Counted from the stretch's first letter, positions 38,847 through 50,644 are shown. The stretch is 64,000 bases of DNA from JANXQG01 sp963719885 (GCA_963719885.1 CAVRDP010000027.1:310001-374000), one strand, 5' to 3'. Notes: generated by a model not told the origin, from the letters alone. Program-made: numbers and translations.

Positions 38847-40055
38847 GCGGACACAGTCCGCGACACCGAGCCTCCGCACGTCGTGCGTCGTTGCGGTCGC
38901 ACTTGCCGCCTTGGCGGTGGTTGCGGCCCGTGAGAACGTCTGCCCGGGCAGAGCCCCCGCAGAAGGTGTTCGGCCTGAACCGAGTGATCGCCTTCACCTA
39001 TCTCGGCGGGAAGTATGACCCGAAGCAGCTTCGTTCCCTGACTTTCATCGAACCGACCAGGCCGAAGGATTGGCAATATTGGGCCCCGCGGGGTTGCGTC
39101 TGCTGTTGGACACACCTGGTTCGACCTCCTGCGGAACCCAGTGGACAAGGCCGTGGACATCCTGGTGAACGGCGACTACGGCGGCAATCCGCGGCCGATC
39201 GTCTCGATCGACGAGTTCGGCTTCGACTACGGCGGTGAGACCGACCAGAAGGCCGCCAGGATCCTCCGCGAGACGAAGCGCAAGCGGCCCGAGCTCGGGC
39301 TGGCGGTGTGGGAGATGCGCGGCCCCATTCCCAAGGTCCTCGGCGACGCCTACCGGGATGTGGTGGACCTCGTCACGCTCGAATCCTACCTGAAGGACAA
39401 GGACGATTATTGGTTTGCCGCCGCCCAGGTGCAAAGCGCGCGGATCCACGGGGTGTTGCCCAAAACCATCGTGGCGCTCGGTATCGGCAAGGGCGGCAAC
39501 CCCGGTGAAGAATGGGCACGCACGAAAGCGGAACTTGAACAGCAGATTCGATTTGTGCGCATGCTCGCCCCGGAAGCCCCGGGGATTGGCTTCTATTCCG
39601 GCGGAGACTGGCCGGAACTCATCGCCAAGGCCGACGAGTTGTGCCGCCGCTATTCCGATCTGCCCGCGGACGGCTCGCAACTCCCTGCCGACGTATCCGT
39701 GTTGGGCAGGTTCTTCTCGGGGCCGCACGAAAAGCCCGTGCTGGTGTGCTCGCCGATTTTGGTGGAGCCGAACCGCAGCGCAGCGGACCCCGGCAAATTG
39801 GTGGAGCCGAAAACCATGCGGGCCTGCCTTCTGAACCTCGGCGACCACGATGCTACGGATGTCCGAATCCGGCTGCGCAACCCCAAGGACAAAGGGGGAA
39901 ACGTTTTTGCCGAGGGCGTGGTCCCCGTCGTCCCGAAGCGCGGGGAAGTGACTGCGGTCCTGCCCGTGACGGCCGAATGGAAGGTCTGGAAGACCTGGGA
40001 GATGGAGGTTGAAGGCAAGGGCTGCGAGGCGCGGATCTACCAATGGAAACACTAA
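38833..40055 (+). CDS. Exported TIM-barrel-like carbohydrate protein, two frame changes
   Basis: About 407 residues. The signal peptide reads SCVVAVALAALAVVAA after an ATG at 38833. The frame changes at about 38945 (into EPPQKVFGLNRVIAFTYLGG) and about 39100 (into VASAVGHTWFDLLRNPVDKA). The body (RPIVSIDEFGFDYGGETDQK, ELGLAVWEMRGPIP, VDLVTLESYLK, PGIGFYSGGDW) has the strand/acid pattern of a glycosidase-like TIM barrel. The last about 110 residues are an immunoglobulin-like beta domain. No GH family can be named. The start is uncertain because a well-positioned ribosome site drives the 28-codon frame at 38760. Its end overlaps the next gene by 13 bp. Confidence 0.6.
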
Positions 40056-43000
40056 CTCGGTTCATGCTGCGCATCGCCGTCGTTCTGTCTGCGCTGACTC
40101 TTGGTTTCGGCGGCAGTTTCCGCAACCAATGGGGTGCGAACTCCGCCGGCGCGGTGCCCCCGGTCGCAAACACTTCCACTGGGCCGGTATTGTTCTACCC
40201 TACGGGACCCGACGGCATGTACACACCGGGCCTCTTTCAGGACCGGTACTTGGCTGACGGAAGCCGGGCCGCGACGATCGTTGGCCACGATCCGGGCGCT
40301 TATGGCGCGACAACGTTCTGGCTCGACAACACCAATGTCAATCCCGGCGACGGCGTCATCAATGCCACCTTCTTCAAATGGGAGGTCAGCCCAACGGCCG
40401 GCCACGAGGCCGACACGACCATGGCCTTGACGATCGACCTTTGTCATAGTCCCGGCGACACGGTTGCGTCGCTGCCGCTTTCCAAGGTCAACGTGGGCTG
40501 GGGCGGCCCCCGCACCATGCCGACGACCTGGAAGGTGGAGGGATCGTTGGACAATAACGCCTACTTTCCGCTCGTGTCTGAACAGCCGACCGACAAGGCC
40601 AACAGGGAAAGCTTTGCGGGAACAACTTCGGCGACATTCGCCCCGGCCAACGTTCGCTACGTGCGGATCACGGGGCGCGGCGCCGCCGCGGGCGGCAAAC
40701 TCGTGATGACCAACGAGGGCGCTCAAACCGAGTTCTACGCCAGCGCCGTCGGCCCGCCGATTTCCAACAAGCTGATCTTCGACGCCGGCAAGGCCCAATA
40801 CGACACGGTCACTGCCGCCCCGCCGGGCCATTCCGCCGCCAACTGGGGTGAGATGGGCCGAATCACCGGCCATCTTCGCGATGGTTTTTTTGCGGGAAAG
40901 GCCGGGGCTACGGGCGATGCCCAGCTTGTCATCGACTACAAGGTCGTGCAGCCGATGGCCCATTTCGCGATGATCTTCTACGGCACGAGCGCGTGGCAGT
41001 GGGGCGGCAGGGTCGAAGTCGGCGCCGACAACGCGACTTGGACGACGCTCGTGAACCAGACCACGCCCCTGGGTACGCTGCAGATCACGCACGACGTCAA
41101 CAACCATCCCATTGACGCGGCCCATCCGCTTGCCGTCCGTTATGTTCGCATCACCGATTACTGCCATGCCGGCAGCGGCAGCGGCACCGGCACGGGGCGT
41201 TTGAACGACTTCCAGTCGATCGCCAGCGCCAGCGCGCCACTGCCCCGTCCCCTGCACACTGTGAGGATGCCGGGCGCGGCCGGAACGGTCAGCGCGGGTA
41301 TCTACGACCCGGCTGGCAAGCAGATCAAGTTCCTTGCGCAGGCCGCCCCGTACAGGGCCGGAGAGACGATCAGCTTCTACTGGGACGGGCGAGACCAGTA
41401 TGGCCAAGTCGTGCCGGCCAATCACCAGTACGAGATCCGCGTGCTGACCAGCCGGGCCACGGGCGCGAATGACGCGACAATCGGCAACACGGGCGTGCCT
41501 CCCTATGACGGAACTTCGTCGCCCTGCGACGCGGACTCCGTGGCGGTGGATTCCGCCAACAACCTGTACATGCTCTCGTCGGGGGAAGAGAACAATTTTA
41601 CCTTGCGAAAAATGGCCCCTTCCGGCGTGCAAACGTGGGGCGTCGCGGTCGGCCAAAGCTCGATGGTGGGCGGCCGAGGCCTGGCTACCGACGGCACTTC
41701 GGTCTACGTAGATGCCGCGCGGGAAAACGGCGCGATACACGGCCTGTACCGGTACGCCGCCGCCAGCGGGGCTCCAGCCAGTTTCAGCGGTTCGCGGGAC
41801 AACTACGTGGACTACAGCGACTCTTCCGTCGGCGCCTTGGCCTACGCCCTCGATGCCGGGCCCATTGCCGGCCTTGCTAGCGATCCCGGCCGCATCTGGT
41901 GTCTCCTCAGCAACGGCACGATCGAGGTCCACAGGAAGGACACGGGCATAGCCATGTCTGTTCGGAGCCCGGCGCTCGTTCGACCCCAGGGCATCGCTAT
42001 CCAAGACGAGCCGTCGGGCCCCGGCCCCAACCCGGCCAAGCCCGGCGTCCTGTGGATATCGACGGGCGGCCCCAGCGGCTACATCAAGAAGTACACGTGG
42101 ACCGTCGACGCCGGCAGCGCCGCCACGGTCACGGCAACCTCCATCACAATCGACGCCTTGAACAACCCCTACGGCTTGGCCTATGGCGGACCGAATCATT
42201 ACCTGTATGTGGCCGAAGTGGGCAGCGGCGCAGTCAGGTGGTACAAACCCCGCAATCCGTCGGCGGCGGTGGGTTCTTTCGGCAGACTGCAAACGCCCGG
42301 ACCGGTCGCCATCAACTCCTTCCAGTGGAAAGGCATCTGGGCCAATCCAGGTGTCGCGGTGAACCGCCGCGGCGATGTCATTGTCACCGATCACGGCAAC
42401 CAGCGGGTACAGTGGCTCAATTCCACCGGTACTGCGCTCGTGCATTCCTACGGCGCCGACTATGCGATGTTCCTCTCCGTGAATGACATCACCTCCACCA
42501 CACACCAGGTCTTCAGCCGCGGCAGGCTCTACCAGGTCGACAACACCGGCCATGCCTGGACCTACACGGCCAACTACTATCCCAACGACCTCCTGGATTG
42601 GGGCGGGACGGTAGACGGCGGCGGTGTGATCAGGACCCTCAACATCCCCGGCGTAGGAAAACGCGATTTCGTCGTGTATTACTACCTTGAAGACCAGGTC
42701 GGACTGCCGAAAACCTCCACGGCGCTGTATGGCGTGTCGATCTATGCCTTGGAGCCGGGAGGAATGCGGAATGCGTGCTTCTTGCCAATTTCACCAGCAA
42801 CGGGAAGGCATTGGCCGACGGCCACGTCTACACCGGCGGCTTGCAGATCTGGACCGACAACAACGGCAACGGCGCCTTTGATCCCGGCGAATGGGTCGCT
42901 AGCGAGGATTCCCATAGCGCCGGAAACTCCGATGTGTGGATGGATTCCGCCGGCAACCTCTGGTTCGGCCGGGCTACCGACGACAGTGGCCGTTTGGGGG

Positions 43001-43671
43001 CCGTCATCAAGTTGCCCCTGGCAGGCTGGTCCCAAGTCGGCTCGACCGACAAGTGGAATCCGGTGTACCGTTGGAACGACCCGAAGTTCGGCCATAAAAT
43101 CGTCGTTCCCGCAACCAACCCCGAGGGGGCCTTTGCTCCGCATTACCTCCAGATCGGCGCCGACGGCAAGATTTACCAGATCGGCAACACAGCAACTCAC
43201 ACGGGCTACTGCAACGGACTGGCCGGCGTCCGCATCGCCAATTCCTCCGGCTCGGTCATCAATACATTCATCATGCCGGATCGATCGGAAAATCCCGAGG
43301 GCAGCCTGAACGGTTTCAGTCCCGACCCGATCGCCGGCACGGGGTTCTTCTTCACCGACAGCATCGACTTCGTCGATTACACGGGTCAACGCGTGGACGC
43401 CTGGACCGAGGAGGGCCTGAAAATCGCGCGGGCTTTGCCCGGAGCACCCGCCGGCTATTCGGCGGGCTGGCCCGACCAGAACATGAGCCTGGCGGCCTTC
43501 GCCTTGCCGGGCGATGCGGCGGGCACACGGCACGTCTACGTCGAGGACGATGCGCACAGCAAGGCCATCCGATACACCTTCAAGGGCCTGGATACAGTCG
43601 CGCGGACCTGCAAACGCTTCCCTTGGCCGTTGACGTTTGAGCGGCCAAAGTTCAAAACCCTACCGGAGTAA
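40043..43671 (+). CDS. Exported NHL/beta-propeller protein with discoidin-like and FlgD-like domains, one frame change
   Basis: About 1209 residues. Signal peptide (MLRIAVVLSALTLGFGGSF). Two discoidin-like beta domains (about residues 50-230 and 240-400; RYVRITGRGAAAGG, VRYVRITDYCHAGSG). A FlgD-type Ig-like segment (KFLAQAAPYRAGETISFYWD, GRDQYGQVVPANHQYEIRVL). Then NHL-like propeller blades (CDADSVAVDSANNLYMLSSG, GDVIVTDHGNQRVQWLNSTG, SDVWMDSAGNLWFGRATDD). The frame changes at about 42765. No catalytic residues are visible, so binding or scaffolding of glycans is likely. It overlaps the end of the TIM-barrel gene and is followed after 5 bp by the beta-helix gene. Confidence 0.75.
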
Positions 43672-43676
43672 ATCCC

Positions 43677-46048
43677 ATGATTACGTACGTACTTGATCTC
43701 GCTCGCTGCGCCCGCCCGTGTTTGGCCTTCCCGGCAATCGTTATGCTCTTGGCATGCCTCCCGTCGGCTGCGCCTGGGGCCGAGGAGGAGTTTGTCGGGC
43801 CGTTTGCGAGCTGGCTCGACGTGCGGCGGGACTTCGGGGCGACCGGCGACGGCAAGACCGACGACACGCCGGCCTTGCAGCGGGCCTTGGACGAGATCCG
43901 CGAGCACAAGCGGGCCAGCGTGCTCTACTTGCCCGCCGGGACCTATCGGATCACGCAGACCCTGACCACCGGGCGCAAGGCCCACCAGGACGACATGGTC
44001 ACGATCGTCGGCGAAGATCCGGCCAGCGTCGTGCTCCGCTGGGACGGCCCGGAAGGCGGGACGATGTTCCAGTGGGATGCCTGGTACGCCAAGCTTTCGC
44101 GCCTGACCTTCGACGGCGGCGGCCGTGCGGAGACCTGCCTGCGCTATGGACCGCACTTCTCGACCTACAACGAGACCAGCGACCTGGTCCTGTGCGACGC
44201 CAAGTGCGGCATCGTCTTCGGCGGCCCCGATACGGCCGGACAGGCGGAGAACGAGGTCCTTCGCTGCCGCTTCCTGCGCTGCGGCGTCGGTCTCCAGACC
44301 GTCAACTGGAACTCCATGGACATCTGGGTCTGGTACTGCCGTTTCGAGGACTGCGGCCGCGGTATCTACAACGTGATGGGCAACTGGCACGCCTGGGAGA
44401 ACCTTTTCCTCCGCTCGAAGATCGCGGACGTGAGCCTGATGAACCTGATGGCCTTCTCGGTGGTCAACAACACTAGCGTCGGCTCGAAGCGGTTCTTGGA
44501 CTTCTCCAGCGGCCACACCTGGGGCTCGCCCACCAGCATCACCGGCAATCGCGTGCTCGACCCCACGGGCGATTGGGCGATGATCCTCGACAACGCCGGG
44601 CCGTACCTGGTCGTCGATAACGTGATGCGGCTGGCGGGTACTGCGCAGCGGTCGGCGGCCCGCGGCGTGCGCATGACCTGGGCCGACCAGACGCTGGTGG
44701 GCAACGTCTATTCCAAGGCTGGCGCCGTCGAGGAGCGCGGCCGCTTCCGCCGCATCGAGGAGAAAGTGGTTGCGGCCGCCGACATCCCCGACGCGTTGCC
44801 CACGCTGCCGCCCACGCCGCCGCGCCGCCAGCGCCGGGTGTTCGACCTTCCCACGACCACCAGCGCGGCAGCCATCCAGCAGACGATCGACCGGGCGGCC
44901 CGGCTGACGGGCCAACGCCCAGTGGTCCATCTGCCGATGGGGGCCTACAAGATCGACGCGCACGCTGGTCATCCCTCGGGAGTGCGACGTGCAGCTTGTG
45001 GGCGACGGGGCCAGCGAGATCGCCACGCGGTTGGTCTGGACCGGCCCGGCCGACGGCGTTCTCTTGCGCGTTGACGGTCCCAGCCGGGCGACGATTCGCG
45101 ACCTTCAGATCCAGGCCAGCGCGTCGTCGGCCATGCTGGTGGAAACGCCCGATCAGCCCGATGCGAGGATCTTTGCCGACCAGCTCAATACCAGCGGCCC
45201 GACGGGACAGACCCACGGTCGGACTGCCGCCTTGCGCGTGACCGGCTTCGAGCGTACGCGGGTGCAGTTCCGCGCCCTGCAAGGCAGCGGCAACCGCGGC
45301 ACCTGGGTGGAGGTAGTCGGCCGAGGCAGCGAGGCTATGGGGCAGGCGGTCGGCGTGTTCACCGGGGGCGACTGGCACAGCCGCCGGCCAATACGATGTC
45401 CGCCAGGGCGGCCGGCTCGTGGTCCGCGGCGTGTACCACGAGCGCAGCTCCGATTCGCTCAACGGCCTGCACCTGACGGACAGCGGCATGCTCTCGATCG
45501 ACGCCACGCGATTCTCCTATGCCACGAGTGAAAGGTCGCCGACCGTGGCAGCCGACAACTTCCGCGGCCTGTTCACGCTGGCCACCTGCATGCTGATGCC
45601 GGTCGAGACCCAGGAAACCTGCCGCTTCGAGCTCCGCGGCGATGGCAGTCGGACCAGCGTGTTGGCGCTGAACGATCAGTTCTGGGTGCAGAAGCCCGGC
45701 ACGTCGGCCGACACGGTCTGGCTCAACCGTGCGCAGCCGCCGGCCAAGGGCGGGCTGATCGGCTCGAACATCAACACGGGCAACAAGGAGGCCTCGCCGC
45801 GGGGCTTCGAATTCCTGAAGAATGTCGGCGAGAATCCCGATCCGGCGCGATCGAAATTCGGTTCCGGGCCGCTGGCCGATCGTGGCGGCGTGGACGACGC
45901 CACCATTGTTCGCCATCTCGCCCCGCTCCGTTCGATCCGCCCCTGGGTTCCGGGCGCCGTGCCCGCCGGGGCGACCGATCTGTCGATTCACCGCGTGATC
46001 GCCAGCGGCGGGCGCGGAGCGACCGTGGAGGTGCGGGCAGCGAAGTGA
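43677..46048 (+). CDS. Exported right-handed beta-helix (pectate-lyase-like) protein, two frame changes
   Basis: About 790 residues. Signal peptide (FPAIVMLLACLPSAAPGA), then WLDVRRDFGATGDGKTDDTP, the classic entry of the pectate lyase superfamily (GH28/PL-type), and SVLYLPAGTYRITQTLT. Right-handed helix rungs follow (DLVLCDAKCGIVFGG, MDIWVWYCRFEDCGRGIYN, VVNNTSVGSKRFLDF). A second helix domain begins about residue 395 (AIQQTIDRAARLTGQRPVVH). The frame changes at about 44965 (into LVIPRECDVQLVGDGASEIA) and 45385 (into QYDVRQGGRLVVRGVYHERS). It is the last of four closely spaced genes. Substrate not assignable. Confidence 0.78.
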
Positions 46049-46138
46049 ACGCGATCTCCACAAGCGCTATGCCGAATCGCGGCAGGAGCAATCGTATCTT
46101 GCCATCGCTCCGAGCGGCAATGTTGTCCGCGCGCAATC

Positions 46139-47296
46139 TCAATGCTTCTCAAACTGTTTCCGCAGACTATCGATCTTGCCCTCCTGGAGGATCGGTAGAT
46201 AGCGATTCGGTATCGCCAGTACGAAACAAGCGACGGCCGTCTCGTAGAGCATTCCCTCCTTGCCGCCGATCTGGTCGCCCGATTCTCGCCATCCGCCGTC
46301 GTTCTCGGGATTGGCGTCGTGAATCTGACTGGAAATCAGGCGATCGCGAAGCAAAGGATAGCTCCGCTTCCACGGTTCTCCACCTGCTTGATACAAGGCC
46401 TGGGCGACGTAATAGGTGGTGTAAGCGGAGAAGGCATTACCGAAGGGAGGATCGCGTGGATTCCCTTTGGGCAGTTCACGCACCGCCCGTTCGATGATCT
46501 CGATGTTCTTAGGAATCCGCCAGTCGTCGTACTGGGCGAACTCTTGCAGGCAAACCACGCCAGCCGCTGCCATGGCCAGCGACGGCTGGCCGCCACCCTT
46601 GTAATAGCTGAATTGGCCAGGGTGCTTTTGTTGTTCTTCTTCTGAAGCTTCCCGCGGGCAGCCTTGCGGCGTGTAATGTTCGCGGACGTCGCGGATGGCC
46701 CGCTCGATCACCGAGGGGCGAATTTCAAAACCGCTATCGACCGCACTCCGCAAGGCCTTGGCCTGCATGACCGCCAGGCTGAGGTCGTGGCCGGCTTCCA
46801 GCAGGTGGGCCTCGTAGTCCCAGCCGCCGTCCTGACACTGGCATCGGTCGATGACCTTCAAAGCACGGTCCAACGCCGGCCCGACCAGGGGGTCGCTGGT
46901 CATGCCATAGGCCTGCCCGAGCACGAAGGTCGCCAAGCCGTGGTTATACATGTCGAAATGCTTGCCGGCGGCGTTCACGAGTCCGGATGGCTTGGCGTGG
47001 TGCAGAACATAGTCCAGAGCCTTCTTCTCCGCCAAGCCATAACGGCCGCGGCCCGGGGCGTGTCCATCGGAGAGAAAGGCCAGGACTCCCATACTCACCA
47101 GTCCGAGATGATTGCTTGTCCAGTTGCCCTCCGGCCCCTGATTGCGCTGCAACCATTGCAAACCGCGATCGAGTGCCTTGCGGCTTTGTGGGCTTATCTC
47201 CCAGGAACTATCGCCCCACGAGAGGCGTGAAGACCCGCACAGCAACAGCGCCGCGCAAATGGATGCACAGCAAGGATGGAACTTGGTGGAAACCAC
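46139..47296 (-). CDS. Exported prenyltransferase/squalene-oxidase-repeat (terpenoid-cyclase toroid) protein
   Basis: 385 residues, intact. Signal peptide (CCASICAALLLCGSSRLSWG). Repeats of the squalene-hopene cyclase/prenyltransferase toroid: GLQWLQRNQGPEGNWTSN, YNHGLATFVLGQAYGMT, VIDRCQCQDGGWDYEAHL, GQPSLAMAAAGVVCLQEFA, FGNAFSAYTTYYVAQALYQ, NDGGWRES. The cyclase DxDD motif is not seen. Such exported toroid proteins abound in planctomycetes; function unknown, and protein binding or A2M-like partnership is possible. The GTG at 47296 with GAGG upstream is the best start; no ATG fits. Confidence 0.85.
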   Translation of the reverse strand: MVSTKFHPCCASICAALLLCGSSRLSWGDSSWEISPQSRKALDRGLQWLQRNQGPEGNWTSNHLGLVSMGVLAFLSDGHAPGRGRYGLAEKKALDYVLHHAKPSGLVNAAGKHFDMYNHGLATFVLGQAYGMTSDPLVGPALDRALKVIDRCQCQDGGWDYEAHLLEAGHDLSLAVMQAKALRSAVDSGFEIRPSVIERAIRDVREHYTPQGCPREASEEEQQKHPGQFSYYKGGGQPSLAMAAAGVVCLQEFAQYDDWRIPKNIEIIERAVRELPKGNPRDPPFGNAFSAYTTYYVAQALYQAGGEPWKRSYPLLRDRLISSQIHDANPENDGGWRESGDQIGGKEGMLYETAVACFVLAIPNRYLPILQEGKIDSLRKQFEKH

Positions 47297-47618
47297 AGTG
47301 GTTAGCCTCGTGGGGGTTATGTAACGAACGGAAATTCAATCCGCGTTGAAGGAACGAGGAACGAGTCGATTGTACTAGCGCGAGATTGCATTGTCAATGA
47401 TTTTGCCATCCTGGCCGTTTTGTCTAGGACGCAGCCTTTGACATCTCATGTAAGGCCTGACCGAAGAGTGGCTTCCCGACTTGGGTGGCATGCCTAAAGC
47501 CGTTCTCGGCGCAGGCATGTGGTGAAGTCCCGGCCGTTCTCAGCATGGCTGCGCGGCCGACCACGACCATGAGTACATGGTGCCCGAGCCGCTATTCCAT
47601 GCCACCCCGCCGGCCCAC
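47297..47618. other. Intergenic region containing a dispersed repeat
   Basis: Lies between two minus-strand genes. Holds the repeat at 47463-47494 and the inverted pair GGGTGGCATG (47483-47492)/CATGCCACCC (47598-47607), which brackets about 105 bp. No gene. Confidence 0.5.
47463..47494 (+). repeat. Dispersed repeat matching the 13.3-kb element
   Basis: GAAGAGTGGCTTCCCGACTT then GGGTGGCATGCC corresponds to GAAGAATAACTTCCCGATTT then GGGTAGCATGCC on the minus strand at about 13337-13368: 32 bp with about five differences. Confidence 0.7.
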
Positions 47619-49396
47619 TTAGCGGAGTTCCTGCAACGTGTTCTCCACCGTGATGCCGTCGACCTGCACGTCCTTCTTGCCCGCCGGACCGATCCCCAGC
47701 TCGCGCACGACCGTCTCAAAAACGTGCAGGCGCGGGTCGCCGCCCGTCTTCACCCTGATCCGCCTGGCGGCCTTGTCGAAAGTGAACTCGGTCCACGGCC
47801 GGCCATCGCGGAGGACCTTCTTCGACCCAGCGGCCAGCGGCGCCGACCAACTGCCATCGGCGGCACGCTGCCAGCCCTCGATCGCATCCGCGCCGCTGAT
47901 CGTCACTTTCTCTCCCTTCATGGCCCGCACGGTCACGCCGTCGCTGCCAGGCTTCAGTGTCTCGCGATAGACGCCGCCGCGCAAGACCACGGTTTCGCCC
48001 GCTTGCGCTACTTCCAGTGCCTTAGCCAGCCGTCGCCAGCGGCACGCCCGGATAGCCCCACGCTGGTTCGTCCACCGCCGCCGGATGGCGCGGATCGACA
48101 TAGTACACGTTGGGATACTCCAGGGCCCCGATCGTTACGCCGCCCTTGCCCGCGCCGACGGCTGGGCTGCCTTTCCTCAAACGGAAATCCCGCTTACCAG
48201 GATCCACAAAGAGCGGGTCCTTGCCGTTGATGTTCGTCTCGGCAAGCAGCGGCGCAGTCTTGAAAGCCAGGTTGTATTCGACCACCGGCTTGGCCGGGGT
48301 GAAGTCGCTGTCGCCATCGACGACGGCCCGTTGCGCGTCACAGAAAAGGTTGTTGCGGATCTGCCCGTTGGTCGATTCCTTGCCCCGCAGTCCCACTCCG
48401 CACCAGGTGATCCCGGCGAAGGTGTTGTTCTCGATGGTCACGTCGGGGGTCTGGATGACGTCCAGCCCCCACGCCCCCTTGTAGGTTGGCCGTTTGGACG
48501 AGTAGATGTTGTGCCGCCAGGTCCAGTTCCGCACGCTGCCGATGTACGGCGCACTTTCGACCATGGCCCCCTGGCCCCAGTCGAAACAGGTGTTGAACTC
48601 GAAGAGCAGGTCTTGCGCCATTCCGCCGTTGTTCATGAACGTCTGAATGCAATCCACGTGGGCGACCTTGATCTCCGACGTGACGGTGCCATGGTAGTAG
48701 TTGTATCGCTGCACGCAGCCCTTGCCGAAGAAGCGGGTGTAATCGCAGTCGTCGTAGCGGTTGCCCGGAGAGTACATGAAGAGGCGGCTGACTTCGTTGT
48801 TCTCCACCAGCCAGTCGTTCCCGCCCAGGATGAAGCCGTACTCGCTGTGGTAGACCTTGTTATAGGCGATGCGGTTGTGCGCTACCGCACGAGTAGTCGC
48901 GCGTGGCACCGTCGGGGCCCGGCTTGCCGTAAGTCCCGTTGACCGCCACCTTCATGCGGTGGATGTAGTTGTCGAGGATTTCACAGTGACTGGCGTTGAT
49001 CTGGATGGCCGTGGCCGGCTTGTCGGCCGTGATTTCAAAGCCCTGCACGCGGATGTAACTTGCCTCCAGGTCGAAGCCGCCAACGATCGCCGAGCGCCTT
49101 GGCATCGCCCGGAACGTGATCGGCCGACCTTCCGCCCCGCTGGTCCTGACCTTGATCCGCTCGTTGTACCGGCCCGCCATGACGTAGACCGTATCACCCG
49201 GTTTGGCCGCGTCAGCGGCGCGCTGCACGGTCTTCAGCGGCTTCTCCTCCGAGCCGGGGTTGGCATCTGCCGCGCCGGGGGCCGCCGGTTCGACCACGTA
49301 GACGGCCGCTTCGGCCTGCCCGACCGTACCGGCCAACCCGACCCAGCACAGTCCTATGCAACTCGCGACCAAAAAGACTTTTCTTTGTGGAATCAT
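47619..49396 (-). CDS. Exported right-handed beta-helix protein, two frame changes
   Basis: About 592 residues. Signal peptide (VFLVASCIGLCWVGLAG); AGGAG about 8 nt before the ATG at 49396. EKPLKTVQRAADAAKPGDTV, YVMAGRYNERIKV and GGFDLEASYIRVQGFEITAD are DUF1565/pectate-lyase-like helix entry rungs, followed by NRIAYNKVYHSEYGFILGGN, NNTFAGITWCGVGLRG and IRNNLFCDAQRAVVDGD. The frame changes at about 48895 and 48035; the C-terminal segment (VVLRGGVYRETLKPGSDGVT) is a second helix entry. Likely polysaccharide binding or lysis outside the cell. It faces away from the sugar isomerase gene, sharing a divergent promoter region. Confidence 0.78.
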
Positions 49397-49736
49397 GCTC
49401 GTTCTCCTGATGAGGGTTCCTGCGGTGTCCATCGATCACTGATCGGTTTTGATGGTTTCGACTTCATCAAATCTGGATTGGGGACGCATAGAAGTCAAGA
49501 GAGTTGCCAGCGTAACCGGGAAAATAGCCGTTTGTGGCGATCCTGAGCAACCTGGTACAAAGTGAGCGAAAGCGGTCGCATCGGCAAATTCCGATCACGG
49601 CCAACGGTAAAGGACGCCAGAATCTCCCGCCCGGACAGTGCCCCAAAAACATCTTCCTTGACAAGTGCCCCTCCGGGAAGCCAAGATTAGGGTCTGCAAT
49701 TATTACCCACCTGTCAACCTTACCTGGAGGATCGAG
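49397..49736. other. Divergent intergenic region
   Basis: Separates the beta-helix gene (minus) and the Tat-exported isomerase (plus), so promoters for both should lie here. A TTGACA at about 49657 has no well-spaced -10. CGATCACTGATCG at about 49430 is a short near-palindrome. No gene. Confidence 0.4.
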
Positions 49737-50585
49737 ATGAACCTTTCCCGACGCGACATGTTGAAAATCGGTGCGGGGGCGGCTGCCCTTTGCGCGACTG
49801 GCAGCAGCCCGCTGCACGCCTTCGCCGCATCCGACAAGAAAATTCCTATCGGCTTGCAGCTCTATTCGCTGCGAGACGATTGCGGCAAAGACCTGCCTGG
49901 CACGCTTGCGGCAGTCGGCAAATTGGGCTATCAAGCGGTCGAGTTCGCCGGCTACTACGGCCGCAATGCCCAACAACTCCGCAAAATGCTGGACCAGAGC
50001 GGGCTGAAGTGCTGCGGCACGCACACGGGCCTTGACACCCTGCTGGGCGACAACCTCAAACGGACCATCGAGTTCCACAAGACGCTGGGCAACCAGTTCC
50101 TCAACGTGCCGTACCTGGACAACAACAAGTATTTCGGCACGGTCCGGGCTATCAAGGACACTGCCAAGCTCCTAACTGAACTGGCCGAGAAGGTCAAGCC
50201 CGAGGGCATGCACGTCGGCTACCATTCCCATGGCGGCGACTTCCAGAAGATCGACGGCGAGACCTGCTGGGACACGCTCTACAGCAACGCCGGTCCGGAC
50301 GTGGTCATGCAACTTGACGTCGGCAATTGTCTGGGTGGTGGCGGCGATCCCTATGCCATTCTCAAGAAATTCCCGGGCCGCACGCTCACGATCCATATCA
50401 AGGAGTTCGGCGGCAAACCCGGCGTGCCGGTGGGCGAAGGGACGGTGCGATGGGACGAGCTCTTCAAGCTCTGCGAGACCGTGGGCGGCACGCAATGGTA
50501 CATCGTCGAGCAAGAGAGCTATGCCGCCTCCCCGCTGGACAGCGTTGCCCAATGCCTTAAGAACATGCGGAAGATGGGAAAGTAA
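49737..50585 (+). CDS. Tat-exported sugar phosphate isomerase/epimerase-like protein
   Basis: 282 residues. A twin-arginine signal (LSRRDMLKIGAGAAALCATG) is followed by a xylose-isomerase-like TIM barrel: IPIGLQLYSLRDDCGKDLPG, YQAVEFAGYYGRNAQQLRKM, MHVGYHSHGGDFQKIDGETC, VVMQLDVGNCLGGG, LTIHIKEFGG, WYIVEQESYA; metal-ligand Glu, His, Asp and Glu candidates are present. GGAGG lies 7 nt before the ATG at 49737. Tat export implies folding with its metal in the cytoplasm before secretion. It lies beside exported lyases, suggesting extracytoplasmic sugar processing. Confidence 0.88.
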   Translation: MNLSRRDMLKIGAGAAALCATGSSPLHAFAASDKKIPIGLQLYSLRDDCGKDLPGTLAAVGKLGYQAVEFAGYYGRNAQQLRKMLDQSGLKCCGTHTGLDTLLGDNLKRTIEFHKTLGNQFLNVPYLDNNKYFGTVRAIKDTAKLLTELAEKVKPEGMHVGYHSHGGDFQKIDGETCWDTLYSNAGPDVVMQLDVGNCLGGGGDPYAILKKFPGRTLTIHIKEFGGKPGVPVGEGTVRWDELFKLCETVGGTQWYIVEQESYAASPLDSVAQCLKNMRKMGK

Positions 50586-50644
50586 ACGTCACTTGCCTTC
50601 CGGTCGCTTCAAGACGTCCTTTGCTAGCAAGGAAGGGTCTGAAC

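Noticed and set aside
40052..42553. 833-codon open frame on the minus strand
   Set aside because: It is the shadow of the propeller gene on the plus strand, which has a signal peptide and recognisable domains; the antisense product has none and is only open because of high G+C.
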